Shown: positions 41,191 through 53,334 of the stretch, in pieces | Numbering within the stretch: position 1 is the first letter of the stretch | Layout of the letters: the number at the start of each line of letters is the position of its first letter | NCBI GenBank assembly: GCA_003427395.1 | Contig: BFEA01000068.1 | Coordinates: 1,347,419 to 1,411,418, forward strand | Direction of reading: 5' to 3' | Length of the DNA stretch: 64,000 bases | Source of the DNA: Chara braunii | Taxonomy: Eukaryota > Streptophyta > Charophyceae > Charales > Characeae | Notes under the pieces: generated by a model | What the model was told of the DNA's origin: nothing | Databases searched by the model: none | The model's input: only the letters and a program-made list of their open reading frames with translations | Made by a program: the position numbers and the translations under genes

Positions 41191-42343
41191 TCATTCATAC
41201 CCATACCATGATCTGGGAACCAAACATAGATCAGATGGAGGAAAAGGATCAGGGAAGTCCGTTAGAGGCCTTAATAGAATATCAGGGTCAACTTCAATCC
41301 AGTCGTTGAAGAACAAGCAGTAATTCCTTTGACACCCATTCTGGTCATTTTCTTGTGCTCCCTCCCATTTCACCTGTCCTAACCTCCCTCCCTGGTTCCC
41401 CACAAGCCAGCTTTGATTGAATAATTTAATATGCTGCAAGAGTTTTTTTTTCATTGTCAGATACTGTATTTTTTCCTTTAGAATTTCCCATTTGGTAGTA
41501 ATCTTCGTTTCAATATGTTGCTTAATAGTTTCAGTAAATTCTGGTTGATCCAAGCGTGCACCTTCTATTTCATAGGTACACCTATGTGTCCATATTGCCC
41601 AAATGATTTCTCTTCTTCCAATTGTGAACAACTTTAATGTAAAGTCATTTCTCTGATCGGGATTCCAGGTTTCCAAGAGCAATCCCTTCCAGTCCTATGA
41701 CCAGGGGAGGGATGTTCCCAATTGGTTCCAAATCCTGTTCCACCTGGGCATTGAAGGAAAATGTGCTGTAATGTTTTCGGTATTAACTTAGATGGGAAGA
41801 TTGATTTACATAACTCACACCAAGGATGAGCTATTCCTCTTTGTTGTAGCGAGGTTCTATCAATAACCCAATCATTTGTGGGGAGGCAACCGTGGGCAAT
41901 TTGCCACTGCAAGATGCTACCTTAGCAGGTCGAGATTTGATGGACTGAAACCACTTAATTGATTGCAACTCTTCTTTGCTTACATTTAGATTTCGTAGCC
42001 ATCGAACTTCTATTCGGTCTTTTATGTTCACCTTAGGATGCAACATCATGTAGGTAGATTTAACTAATAGTATATGAAGCGACCTAGAGGAAGAACGCCC
42101 CCTTCCACCTGGACTAGACCAGGTCCAGTTTACCGGATCCAGAGGTAAGTGAGAAATAGGTGCATCCGGCTTAAAGGCCAGCCATTTATCTTTAATCTTG
42201 AAGACCCTGATCCGAAATAGTTGGTCCACCTTGAACCACCCAGTATGCTCTTCTTCCCTACCCTTAAGGAATCGATATGCTTTCATATCAAAAGTAGATA
42301 GGAGGATGTCTCCATCATTGAAGACCTCAATTACATTCTCCAC
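41191..42343 (-). pseudogene. LINE-3 C-terminal region with zf-RVT domain
   Basis: The linker ends APISHLPLDPVNWTW. Then come LQWQIAHGCLPTNDWVIDRT, HPWCELC, LQHIFLQCPGG and IIWAIWTHRCTYEIEG, closing with LTDFPDPFPPSDLCLVP. The C-x2-C...H-x3-C pattern is kept. The tail after zf-RVT is a family trait also present at 9231-9467, 11198-11922 and 11941-12060. Confidence 0.8.
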
Positions 42344-42352
42344 TATCCCCGG

Positions 42353-44235
42353 TTATGGCATGATGGACACCCAGTCATTGGAAATGAGCTTGGGTCCTTT
42401 CCGGAGAATTATAACCCATTCTAAGGGGATTATGTCAATTATCTGTTCCAAGGCTTCCTTCTGATGATGACAGTACCGCAAGCGCTCCTGGAGGACCGAA
42501 GGATCAATCCAGTCTCTGTTCTTAGTACTCCAAATATCTCTGATGTGTATAATTGCTTTCTTAATCCACCCTTTCCATGGTGAATCTATGTAATTAAGGG
42601 TGGAACCATGTGAGTCTGTAATAAATGTGTTGTTAAATAATGATAATTGGCATACCTCTTCCCATCTCTCAGGGGCTATCTTATCAGGTAGGGGGAGTTT
42701 CCTCCAAGTTTTCATTAAGGAGATCCAAAAGGGGGCCCTAGAAAGATATTTTTTGACTGCATGACGGTCAGAGAGATCCTCCCGATGAGGTTCTACTGAA
42801 GCACCCCTTGGAAGGGACCATGATCGATTTTCTAGCCACATGAGGGGGTCCACCTCCTCCGGGGTGGGTGGTGCTAACCTCCTGATTTGTTCACAAACCA
42901 AATGACTCCAAGGTGTCAAAGGATTGAATAAGAGGCTTTTTAACCATTGAATTGAAAGAGTTATTGTCTGGGTAGCAGGATCAATGATTCCAAGACCGTC
43001 TTTGAATTTTAGTTGGATTACAGATAACCATGTCACTCTACTAATAACATTTTCACATTCATGATTTCCTTGTCATAAGAAGGTCGCTAATTCTTGTTGA
43101 AATACCTTAATGGTGGCTCTATACAAGGCCCATATTGCAGATTTGTACCAAATAGAAGCTAAAACCACGTTATTAATTGCTATCATTTTTTCCAATAATG
43201 AAGTGTGTTTGTCTCCTTGGTAGTGAATCGACCACCCCACCCAAGACTTTGATTGGCATCTCAGGCGGAAACCATTTGATCTGAGGTTGTTCTGGGGTTC
43301 TTACTCCTTGGTAGTGAATCGATCACCCCAATGTTTTATTTCCCCAATTTACTCTCATATCAGAAAGTTTACAAAAGACATCCATAATCCATTTAATTGC
43401 CTTTAGATGTTCCTTTGAGGCGTCAATCATCAGGGAAAGGTCATCTGCGAACAAAGAGCAAACCAGGATGACATCCTCTAGAATGGAAGAAACTTGAATA
43501 CGTTAAATATTTTTATGTTGTCGAAGGTTAGCTGTCAGGGTTCCATAATGATTACAAAAAGGAGTGGAGCAATTGGGTCACCCTGTCTTTTTATCTCTGA
43601 AGCGGATAAGAGGTGTCACATTCCCATTAACCATGACTCTTGCTGTTGCATTCTTATGCAAGATTTTAACCCATCTCCTAAAGTTTGCACCGAAGTTCAA
43701 TTTCTCTAGGCGTTTGTCAAGGAAAAACCAATCAATATAATCATAGGTTTTTTCAAAATCTATAAATATAAATGCAGCATTATGTTTGGATTGATAAGAA
43801 GGCGAATTCATTAATAAGGAGAATATTGTCCTGAATATTTCTTTCATGAAATCCGGTTTGGGAGGGATAAATTATATCAGTTATGAATTTATTCAAATGA
43901 TTAGTCATGACTTTTTAGATGAGTTTGTATACTACGGTAAGGAGTGTGATAGACGTATAATTACGAATATTACATTTATCACATTTTTTATACAACAAAG
44001 TTAAGACACTCTGCTCCGCGATTTTTCTCATTTGTCCAGACTCCCAAACTGCATCATAGAAATCAATTAAATCGTGTGAGATAAAATCCCACAGAGATTC
44101 GCAAAATTCCTTAGGCAATCCATCAATGTCTGTTTTTTTTTCTTCCCCCATGAACATTAGCGCAGTCCACATCTCTTCTTTTGTTAAGGACATTTCTAGT
44201 TGTTCTCTTTGAAATTCCGAAAATACTTTAGTCAT
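42353..44235 (-). pseudogene. LINE-3 reverse transcriptase
   Basis: Pieces in order: KTDIDGLPKEFCESLWDFIS, KKCDKCNIRNYTSITLLTVV, FIFIDFEKTYDYIDWFFLDK (motif A, catalytic Asp kept) and NATARVMVNGNVTPLIRF. Motif B is eroded after RDKKTG. Motif C falls near 43445 as FADDLSLMIDA in a separate frame. 43036-42353 continues the thumb (LGIIDPATQTITLSIQWLKS). A TCACTACCAAGGAG-type phrase is duplicated at 43215 and 43305. Not functional. Confidence 0.85.
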
Positions 44236-44288
44236 TGTATTATGTAGATTTGAAGGAGTATCATCACTTTCTGATAAGAAAAAATATT

Positions 44289-45590
44289 TTAAAAAAAGTC
44301 TCCGACAATTTTAGTACACTTGGTCGTGAAAGTGGTCAATTGATCATTCAGATTTCGGGGTTGAGCTAGAGCCTCAATGACTGTCCTCCCTATACGCGTT
44401 CTTGCCATAGCGAAGAATCTTGCATCTATGACACCCTCTGTAACATGTTTTCTAAGTTTATACCTTATCCTTACACCTTGCCATCGATACTCCATATGAG
44501 AAAGTAATCGAGTTTCTAATTCATGAATTTCTTGAGCAACAGATTCATTATTTTCCTCATCTTCAACATCAAATTCTACGAGTTGTAATAGTTGAATATG
44601 TTGATATAAACGTGATTCATTGGAATAGCATTTGACTGCTAGTAACTTCAAATATTTATTGCATTTACGACATAGAAATACTAGACCGTTGTTGAATCAT
44701 TTAATATCATCCTGGATAATAGTCTTCTGTTGTCTCCAGAAGGTCCAAACGTATTTTAAATCAGATTTCAATAAGTCAATTTTGGGATGAGACGTGTTTA
44801 GCTTATTGAACCTTTTTCCTTCACCCGACTTCTTGCGGAAAGAGAGAATGAGCACACACATGACATGGTCCAGACCCAAAAGAGGGTTTCTGGGGAAAAT
44901 TTTGGCTACTTGGAGAGCCCCTTCCAATTCTTCTTAGAGGAAGATTAAATCTATACGCGACTTAGTAGTCATTCTAGTTTGAGTCTTTCTAAAGCACGTC
45001 TAAGAGCGCTAAGACGGGTTCATCCTATGGAACGAATCAAAAATATTAAATGATTGAGTCAAGGTGACAATCATTACTTCATCAGTTTCAACATAGGCTG
45101 GACATGGGGTAGGGATATGCCACCGATCCAAAAATCGATTCGAATCAGCGTTAAAATCATCAGCTATAATTAAAGGAATACCTACTGGAAGCTTAGGGAT
45201 TAAAGTTAAAAAAAAATGTTGGCGATATACACATAAAATATTAATGATTTATAGTTCTAATATTGCTAGAATGTATACCCACCGGCCATCTACTTTACCA
45301 ATTTCCCAGTATACGGGTTCTACCTTGGAACCAGGAGGGATCCAAATTGCAACTTCTACGCTCCTTGGGCGAGGTGAATGCACTCTGAAGGTTGTATAAG
45401 GCTATATTTGTTTGTGACAATGATTGTGGGTAGCGGTATCCATAAGATGTATTTCTTGAATAAAAATGACATCAAGTCATTCTCTCCCCCTGTTCCCTTA
45501 AGTTGATCATAGGTGGCTTGCTTCTTCTGAAACTTCGTTGAAGCAAGGCCATTAACATTCAAAGATCTTAAATCTAAGTCAGCTTGTCTC
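44289..45590 (-). pseudogene. LINE-3 endonuclease and linker
   Basis: DLRSLNVNGLAST is the N-terminal motif of the apurinic-type endonuclease. Later frames include VAKIFPRNPLLGLDHVM, the D-H end motif, and FRKKSGEGKRFNKLN, matching the same place in LINE-1. The linker 44651-44289 contains a Glu-rich stretch (FDVEDEENNESVAQEIHELE). The catalytic Glu motif falls in a damaged stretch. Confidence 0.7.
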
Positions 45591-46121
45591 CTAAGAGACT
45601 TTCATGTTTTGTCTTTATTGTCTAAAGCATCAATTACATATAAATTACCCATTACAAATAAACCATTGTTACACACAGACCAAAGTTAAGGTTGGGGAGG
45701 ATATAATATGATGAGAAGATTGGTAGGGGCGACTCAGAAGTCTTGCCACAATTCCCGAATCCAATAGGCCCCTTGACACCAGAAATCGTTGTCCCAAAAG
45801 TCTGACCAGCAACATACCAACATCAGTTTCCGACCAAAACTTGCTTGCTTTGATCTTCGACAGTTGTAGTTCTGGCAAAATCTCTTGACTGAACCATTTA
45901 AACTCATCTTGTTTGTTAACTTCATATTTTAAGTAAACATCTCATTCAACCGATTTTTGTTCACCCTCCGTTATAGTCAAGAGTCAAGACGTTTGTGCCC
46001 CCCGGTGGAAAATTGTCCTTGCTGCATCTCCTTATTTCATGTATAATAAGTGGTTATTTTGTGAGGCGATCTGTTATTATAGTAGATAATGATAGAAAAG
46101 GTGAGGTGGTACCGAAAACTG

Positions 46122-49100
46122 TCACTTCCCCATAGACCGGGCCGAGGGAACAGATAACCCTATCTCCCATGTACCTTCCTTGAGTCTAACTGGTAAAATA
46201 ACAACACCAATTTTAGTAGGAGATAGTACCCCCTGGCCCTTGGCAAGACGATGCTTTAATCGTTGTCTCTTAGTTGTGAGTTCGGATTCTATTCTGTCAG
46301 CCAATAATTGGGGGAAGGGAAAGACCTGGGAACTATGAGAAATTTCCGCTTCTACCAATTCTACCGATTCTACTGATTCTACCAATTCTTTAGCATCTGA
46401 ATCTTTCACGCCTTCCTCCTGAGCCCCTTCCTGATATCGATTTGGTAGATCTTTAGTGAGATCTACCACCTGAATCATCAAATGCCTTAAGGGAAGCCCT
46501 TCTGTTGAACTCACTCTCTTAATCACGAAATCAAAGACAACTTCTACTACCGTTTCCTCCACGTTGTCACTGATACAGTCGGTGTTCTCATAGTGTGAGA
46601 GAGTCTTTATTGATTACCTCATGTTGCACCTTGTGTTGAGTATCACTTAGCCTTGGTACTTTCCCCCCATATTATCCATAATACCATTACCCTCTCTGCT
46701 TCCCATAAGAAGGGACCCATGAGACCCATGGGACTCGTGAGACTCATGAGACTCAGGATCCCACTCTATCATGCCTTGACTGTGCTTACTTGATCCAATA
46801 ACCTATTGTCCCATGGGAAAATGCCAAAAAAAATTATCCCCCGGTAATTCAGAGATAACAATTTTGAAGCAATGATAATCTTCCTTCTCGCCTGGGTTCT
46901 GAATAGAGAGGGTCTGTTCGAGGGGGGAGAGGGGGGAGGGGGGGGGGACTTCATCATCGAAATCTGCTGGTTGTGTGCATTGTTGTTCCTTTTGGTGAAC
47001 AGGCGCAGTGAACTGGGATCGTTCTTTAGTGATATCTACGGCCTGATAAGACTGTCCCTGCTCTGATCCCACTAACTGGGATACTAACTGGGTAGATAAA
47101 CGAACTACTTCACGTGGAGATCCCTTCATACTCTTTGATTTACTTTTCACGGGAACAGTTGTAGGGAGCCTCACGGTAATCCCTGCTCGATGTTGTTTTG
47201 TATCCCCATCTTCATCCTGCTGCAAAAACAGGGGCAGAAAGCGATTTTGTAGGATAGGCAGGTTTTTTGTTCCCCCCTGGAGTGTGAGATTCAATCTGGT
47301 GGACACGATAGAGAGCGATTTGGTACTAATATCGTCCCAAGAAACACCCAGCGAAGGACTTTGTGACAGAAACATTCCCAAACTTTTATCGCTACCAAGC
47401 AACAAGATCAAATCTTCAAATATTTGAGGCCAAGAGATGTCAGTCAATGTGGGGTGCTGATTTTTTAGATTACATAGCAACCAATCTGGTATTTGGAGGA
47501 CAATAGGCTTCATATCCAGAGTGACGGTTGTGCCAGGGCTTTCGACAGTCAGAACCATCGGTGGGGGAGCACAAGGTTGAATAAACTCAACTTTCATTGG
47601 ATCAAGACGAAAAACATCCCTGAAAGGGTCTACTTCCATTGGGACCCCCTCAGAATTTGAGTCCAATTTTCCTAAATCTTCCACATGCCCTCCTTCTCTC
47701 CCCATTTCACCCCTTTTTTCAGTCCCCCTTATCAGGCCATCATTCTGGTATGAATTCTCAAATTAGTTGCCTGAGAAGGAAGTGTCTTTCTGTTTCAATG
47801 TGCCCCTTTTTTTCATCTCCAGCACCACTTTTTGATAGATAATCTGCCGCTTTTAGGCCCAAGAACCTCTCCACGTTGTTGGATGATGGGGTAGCCAAAC
47901 CTTTGTGTCTCTGGTGTTTCCGGTTCCCAACCTCTGTCCCTGTCCATGTCAGTGCTGCCTCACATCCCCAGTAACTTTGTCTTGTACTCTCCTGCGTTTC
48001 TCCTTTCTTTGTATGACCTACGCGAAATTTTTATGCAGACACCTGACCCTGCTTGTTTTTGTTGTTGTGAGATGTCTTCCCAGCTTGAGGTAAGGGTTGA
48101 GGTTGACCCTGCATTTGGGGGGGGGGGTGATTGAGGGGGGAGCCAATCTGCCGGAGGGCGGGGCGATTTGTGAAAATCACTCCTCCCTTCACAACCCCAG
48201 CCAACTGGTTCTCCCACCTGATTCAGGTCTTCACGATAGACCCATCCCTCACATCCTGAAACCACTGGAAGTCATCTGTTGGGCCTTTGCGGGGCCCGTT
48301 TGAGACGCAAATTTGGGGGTATCGCATGTTGGGAATATTGGGGACATGCATAGTCAGTATGAAGGTGACCATAAGCCTTACACTTAAAACACCAAGGTCG
48401 GAATTTGTGTGTTGTATGAATCAGATAAACCCGACCTCCCATTTTAAATGGGATAATATCATCCAGTCAAAAAAGTTGTTCTTTAGGGAGATCTAGATCC
48501 CTCGTAGCCACGTAAAATGACAGCGGGTTGATGAAGTCCACAATTTTGAACTGCTGTCCAAAATCATAAATAAATGTTGTCTGAACTTCAATGGAGATAT
48601 GTCTAAATTCGACCCAATAAAATTCCTTCATCAACTGATCCCTCTTTTCTTCTGGGCCTACTTTCTTGGGAAGCCATGGATAAATTTTGACCTCAGACTG
48701 GTCCCATAACGTTTTCTTCCATGCATCCATTCAGACCTTATCCTTGTCAAAAAGGCTCGTCACAGTGAAAACCGTAGGAGTAATTGGTTGGATTATGAAT
48801 AACTTTTTCACTTTTTCAAGCCCATGTCTCAACAATTCCAGTTTCTTACAAATAAATTTAATCTTATCGTTGATCGACCTGTATGCCACATTATCGTAGA
48901 AGATTCAATTACTAGCATGTTTGGTGTAGACAGAATCACGCTGTTCCATCTTATCAGGTGGATACGACTTCATCAGAGTCTTCCTACCCCCTTGCTCAAT
49001 CACCAGTTGTTCAGATGGAAGGAAGAAAAGCGAGAGAAAGTAGACCCTAGTTGAAGACAAGTTCCTGAGAGGAATCTTCAATTCCTCTGGGGGGGGACCT

Positions 49101-49294
49101 GAGGGATCAATCGAAGAACGCTGAATATCCAAGATTTTATTCTGCAAGGATTCCTTCACTTTTTGTGCCCATGAAGGCTGTTTGAGGCCCTGAGCTGATG
49201 TATTCCCCATTTTAGCAGTATTCTGTGCAGTTTGTGGGGACTGGCTGCATAACATTTTGTTCGCGTTCAGTCGCCGAACGTGAACGGGTCCCAA
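46122..49294 (-). pseudogene. LINE-3 ORF1 with zinc knuckle
   Basis: 49294-48905 gives a lysine-rich N-terminus (PSWAQKVKESLQNKILDIQR). 48730-48467 (IYPWLPKKVGPEEKRDQLMK, EFYWVEFRHI) resembles the DUF4283-type RNA-binding region of plant LINE ORF1. At 48391-48344 a frame gives CFKCKAYGHLHTDYAC, a zinc-knuckle-like C-x2-C...H-x4-C with enlarged spacing. Downstream 47705-46803 is a 300-codon open frame (PIVLQIPDWLLCNLKNQHPT, PPPSPLSPLEQT) of disordered character. ORF1 proteins coat LINE RNA. Damaged, but the longest open ORF1 part in the window. Confidence 0.7.
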
Positions 49295-49454
49295 AACCCA
49301 CCGAACACGAATGTAATTTTATTTTTTATTTCCTTAACACTCTTAAAGCGTGTAAAGGGTCTCGCGTGACTCTCCCACGGAGACGGTAGACCCGCTTGCC
49401 AGTGTTGGGAAAGGCGGTGGGGCAAGGGGCGGGCCCACGGGACACCTGTGTCCT

Positions 49455-49800
49455 TTTTTTTATCTTTCTTTGTCGTTTTGTGGGCTCGCTCGCGTCGTTT
49501 CGTTTTGGACTTAGGGCCTCGCTGCACTACTCACGAGACTGAATCTACCGCTGGAGTACGGAGAAATACGTTGCTTATCGTTTTTTGTCGTTTTGTGGGC
49601 CCGCTCGCGTTGTTTCGTTTTGGACTTAGGGCCTCGCTGCACTGCTCACGAAACTGAATCTACCGCTAGAGTACGGAGAAATACCTTGCTTATTTTTTTT
49701 GTCGTTTTGTGGGCCAGCTCGCGTCGTTTCATTTTGGACTTAGGGCCTCGCTGCACTACTCACGAGACTGAATCTATCGCTAGAGTGCGGAGAAATACAC
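49455..49800. repeat. Three tandem copies of a 115-bp unit
   Basis: Each unit contains TTGTCGTTTTGTGGGC, CTCGCGT(C/T)GTTTC, TTTTGGACTTAGGGCCTCGC and CGGAGAAATAC. Boundaries are near 49455, 49574 and 49689. They lie just upstream of LINE-3 ORF1 on its strand, so they may be promoter monomers of its 5' UTR (inference). Confidence 0.9.
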
Positions 49801-49987
49801 TGCCATCTTTTGTCTTTTGTGCACGTAGATCCACGGCCCGCGCGGTTGTTTTTCTGCGTCGTGAAAGGGTGGTGGGGACGAACGGGATGAGTCGGAGGGG
49901 GTGCGGGAGGTGGGGACCAGGGCAGTGGACGGGGGGAGGGGCAACGCGAGGAGCAAAAGAGGGACCAGCAGGGGCAGGAACGGGATG

Positions 49988-50003
49988 AGAGAGAGAGAGA
50001 GAG
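49988..50003. repeat. GA microsatellite at gap edge
   Basis: GAGAGAGAGAGAGAG runs into the N gap and probably caused it. Confidence 0.9.
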
Positions 50004-50417
50004 NNNNNNNNNNNNNNNNNNNNNNNNNNNNNNNNNNNNNNNNNNNNNNNNNNNNNNNNNNNNNNNNNNNNNNNNNNNNNNNNNNNNNNNNNNNNNNNNN
50101 NNNNNNNNNNNNNNNNNNNNNNNNNNNNNNNNNNNNNNNNNNNNNNNNNNNNNNNNNNNNNNNNNNNNNNNNNNNNNNNNNNNNNNNNNNNNNNNNNNNN
50201 NNNNNNNNNNNNNNNNNNNNNNNNNNNNNNNNNNNNNNNNNNNNNNNNNNNNNNNNNNNNNNNNNNNNNNNNNNNNNNNNNNNNNNNNNNNNNNNNNNNN
50301 NNNNNNNNNNNNNNNNNNNNNNNNNNNNNNNNNNNNNNNNNNNNNNNNNNNNNNNNNNNNNNNNNNNNNNNNNNNNNNNNNNNNNNNNNNNNNNNNNNNN
50401 NNNNNNNNNNNNNNNNN
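50004..50417. other. Assembly gap (414 N)
   Basis: Unknown bases. Long open frames drawn across it are meaningless. Confidence 0.99.
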
Positions 50418-50574
50418 ACCCGAACCCCAGCCCAGGCAGAGCACTTGCAGCAGTCGTGACTGTTGCCATTGCCAACTTTGGCCGGTATGACCAAAAAAAA
50501 AGACTGGCAGCCTGCAAGGGAAAAAAAAAAAAAAAAACAGCACTCTACCAAGGAGCTGTAGTAGCTGTAGGGGG

Positions 50575-50620
50575 TGCAGCAGCCGATGCAACCTATATCG
50601 CTGCTGCTGCTGCACCCCCT
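50575..50620. repeat. GCAGCAGC/GCTGCTGC inverted repeat
   Basis: GGGGGTGCAGCAGC near 50569 opposes GCTGCTGCTGCACCCCCT near 50602, a perfect-stem hairpin of about 14 bp. Confidence 0.6.
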
Positions 50621-50639
50621 GCAGGGGCACACATACACA

Positions 50640-50682
50640 CACTGGCAAAGGTATACACACACACACACACACACACACTCAT

Positions 50683-50713
<31 letters not shown>

Positions 50714-50846
50714 CACACACAACACACAACACACACGCCGTTTCTCAGAGGTATCGTCGACTCTGGGTCTGGGCGATGTGACGAGTCCTTATCCATCAGT
50801 CAAATGCATCCTGTGCATACAGTCGGGGTTCAGCAGAGACACACAG

Positions 50847-50883
<37 letters not shown>

Positions 50884-50900
50884 TCAGCAGAGACACACAG

Positions 50901-50945
<45 letters not shown>

Positions 50946-50950
50946 TACAT
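50640..50950. repeat. CA microsatellites with a duplicated leader
   Basis: Long ACACAC runs at 50653-50735, 50845-50879 and 50903-50942. GTTCAGCAGAGACACACAGG precedes the second and third, so that unit was duplicated. Confidence 0.95.
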
Positions 50951-50984
50951 CCCTTCACTGCATGGGGTCCGTCAGCAGCTGTTT

Positions 50985-51430
50985 GGCCACGTGCAACACA
51001 TCGCATGCCTTGGTTGCACGGTGCCCAGCAGCTGGAGCGAGTATCGATGAAACCTATCAGCTGCATATGCGGCACATGCCTTGGCTGCTATCTGCTGCAT
51101 ATGTAGTTGCTGAACCCCGTGCAGCCAAGGCATGTGTCGCAGACTCGCAGTTGTAGTAGCAAGCAATGCATACGCAGCACTGACGGCAACAGATAACAGC
51201 CAAGGCACGTGCATCAACTGCTGGGCCCCGTGCAGCGAAGGCATGTGATGCGTTTAAACAGGGCCCAGCAGCTGCTGCACGTGCCTTGGCTGTTACTTGC
51301 TGCCGATAGTGCTGCGTATGCATTGCCTGCTAGTACTGCCACGACATATGCCTTGGCTGCACGGTGTTCAGCAACTGCTGCAACCGCTGTTGCAGCTGCT
51401 GCTAGACCCCGTGTAGCTAAAGCATGTACA
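50985..51430. repeat. Inverted-repeat cluster (GCATGCCTTGGCTGC units)
   Basis: CATGCCTTGG(C/T)TGC and its complement GCAGCCAAGGCATG alternate several times. The largest hairpin has arms 51163-51229 and 51261-51326 (about 66 bp, imperfect) around a 31-bp spacer. GCAATGCATACGCAGCACTG pairs with AGTGCTGCGTATGCATTGC. Confidence 0.85.
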
Positions 51431-51437
51431 CACAAGA

Positions 51438-53069
51438 TCACATCATCACACTTACACAAGCCAAATACCCTGTTCTGAACTGGAAGTCGTACAAATGCTC
51501 CATGTAGTCACTGAACCTCTTGCTCCCTCTCTTCCCGATCAGTCGATCCACAACACTCCTGAACTGCGTCATCAGCGCCACATTGCTGAAAACAGCGATG
51601 TCCCTCAAGACAGGATCTAGCAACCGGGCCACACCATGAATGGGGCTGAGCAGCATGTCAGTCCTATTCGCCATCGCCGTCAAGATCTCATCTCGCTCCT
51701 CGTCAGTGACGAGGGCTGCATGAACGAAGACCGGCAACTGACAGGCCATGTCGTAGATGTGCGACAGGCAGTGGACATCCTTGTCCACCTCTCGCAGAAC
51801 ATTGTAAGGGCCCTTCATCAGGGTGGCCAACTTCTTGACATCATCCCAAAAGGCCTTGTCAAGAACAGTCTCTTCCACGAAGAAGACCTTCTCCCTGACA
51901 TCCCCTCGCCACACCATGTTCTCCCAGGCGAGTCCGTTCACGATACGCGTGATGACCTTCGCGCAGACCTTGAGCCGCTGAAACATCCCGTAGTGGGTCC
52001 CAAACCATGTCTACGCAGGGCAAAGTAGGCAGGTGCATTTCAACTCCAGGGACTGCAGGAGCTGCATTCTCAATTGGGATCATGGCCACCTATGAAGTCA
52101 GAAGAAGTTCACCACCCTGTTTGCCTTCTTGATAATGTCAGTCGCCTATTGTTGCTTGGAAATGTCGTGCATAAGCAGGTCCATGTAGTGAGTCGTGCAA
52201 GGGATCCAATAGATCTTCTCGAACTCAAGATCCTCCCTCAACATCCTCGCAGCACTTGTATTCCCTGCAAAGGAGTCTGTGCAGATCGCAATGATCTTCT
52301 CCACCCCTAACTCCCTGAAGAACCTCTTCCAACCAGCAACGACATCGGCCTTGTCCTTGTCCCCCTCGCTCACATCCTCGCACTTAATGAAAATTGCCTT
52401 TGACCGGCCTACGAGGATGTAGTTCATAAGTGATCGCCCACATATGTTTGTGGTGCCATCGGTTATGAATGTACATCCTGTCACTTCCCAGTCATCCCGG
52501 ACCACGCGCTCCTCATCCTCCAACCTCTCGCGCAACCGATTGAGGAGTCAGCATCTGAGCGGGTTGTACCCGATGGACACAAGAGGGTGGCTCGCCGATG
52601 GCTGTGGCCCATAACACGCCAAAGTGAACTTTTTGAAGCTCCTGCTTTTGGCGACTTTGAATGGGATGACGTTCTCCACGAAGAACTCACAGCAAGAGTC
52701 ATCAATATCCTTCTGCCATGGGCTCTTCGCATACCTCACGATGCTCGTCTCCACATGTCCTCCACCGAGAGGATGCCCACTAGCCACCTCCTCACCCTCC
52801 CCACCGACGGGGCCTCCTCCCCCTCCTCCGCCTACAATATCCTCCACTGTAGGGGCATCATCGTCATTGCAGGGATTCTCCTCCACCGCATGTTGCACCC
52901 TCTCTAGAATGTCCGGCAGGAAGTCAGTGTCAGCCTTATGCAGTCTCCTCCAAGTCGCAAGGGTTGCATGTGGACACCGGAGCAAGTTCCCTACAAGGTT
53001 GTCAGCTCTGCCTGCTAGAAACGAGACTTCCCCCCCCCCTGCCAGGTGGCGGAACTTCCAACCCATCAT
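51438..53069 (-). pseudogene. hAT-superfamily transposase (DUF659 type), decayed
   Basis: Three main minus-strand pieces. 53069-52548 ends with a region typical just before the catalytic core (CEFFVENVIPFKVAKSRSFK, CYGPQPSASHPL). 52535-52146 is the DUF659 core (WEVTGCTFITDGTTNICGRS, IIAICTDSFAGNTSAARMLR, IYWIPCTTHYMDLLMHDISK), with Asp at the expected D-G and T-D-x-x-x-N sites. 51986-51438 is the later helical part (VFFVEETVLDKAFWDDVKKL, SPIHGVARLLDP). Frames change at about 52540 and 52090, and the C-terminal dimerisation domain is missing. hAT transposases cut and paste DNA; this copy is dead. No terminal inverted repeats were found. Confidence 0.85.
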
Positions 53070-53207
53070 CGAGTAGGAAAAACGACCGCACTGAGAAGTC
53101 TCTCAGCCCAAATCTTTGCGAACCGTCCCCAAACACAACAAGTTAGATCATCATCTCCGAGCGAAATCGATTCAATCAGATCCAATCAAATCAAACCAAA
53201 TCCCATG

Positions 53208-53262
53208 CAATTTAGATGAAATGAAATGAAATCAAATCAAATCAAATCAAATCAAATCAAAA
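53208..53262. repeat. AAATC/AAATG pentanucleotide repeat
   Basis: About ten units of ATCAA and AATGA type; related words begin near 53165. Confidence 0.9.
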
Positions 53263-53334
53263 GAGATTCTACCTAATTGAACGGAATTTCGAGTTGATTC
53301 AGGACAAATTAGATTCCATGGGGAAAACCCAACC

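Larger units (their letters stand above)
41020..49294 (-). mobile_element. LINE-3: long non-LTR retrotransposon, minus strand
   Basis: About 8.3 kb from ORF1 (49294) to a T-rich 3' end near 41020-41027. ORF1 is 49294-46122, the endonuclease 45590 to about 44700, the RT 44651-43030, and the C-terminal zf-RVT and tail 42343-41191. Frames are interrupted by stops and shifts throughout. 5'-most coding abuts three 115-bp tandem repeats at 49455-49800 that could be its 5' UTR. It is the best representative of the family shared with LINE-1 and LINE-4. Confidence 0.85.

Noticed and set aside
49740-51106. Long ORFs with runs of X across the N gap
   Set aside because: They exist only because unknown bases contain no stops; the real flanks are low-complexity.
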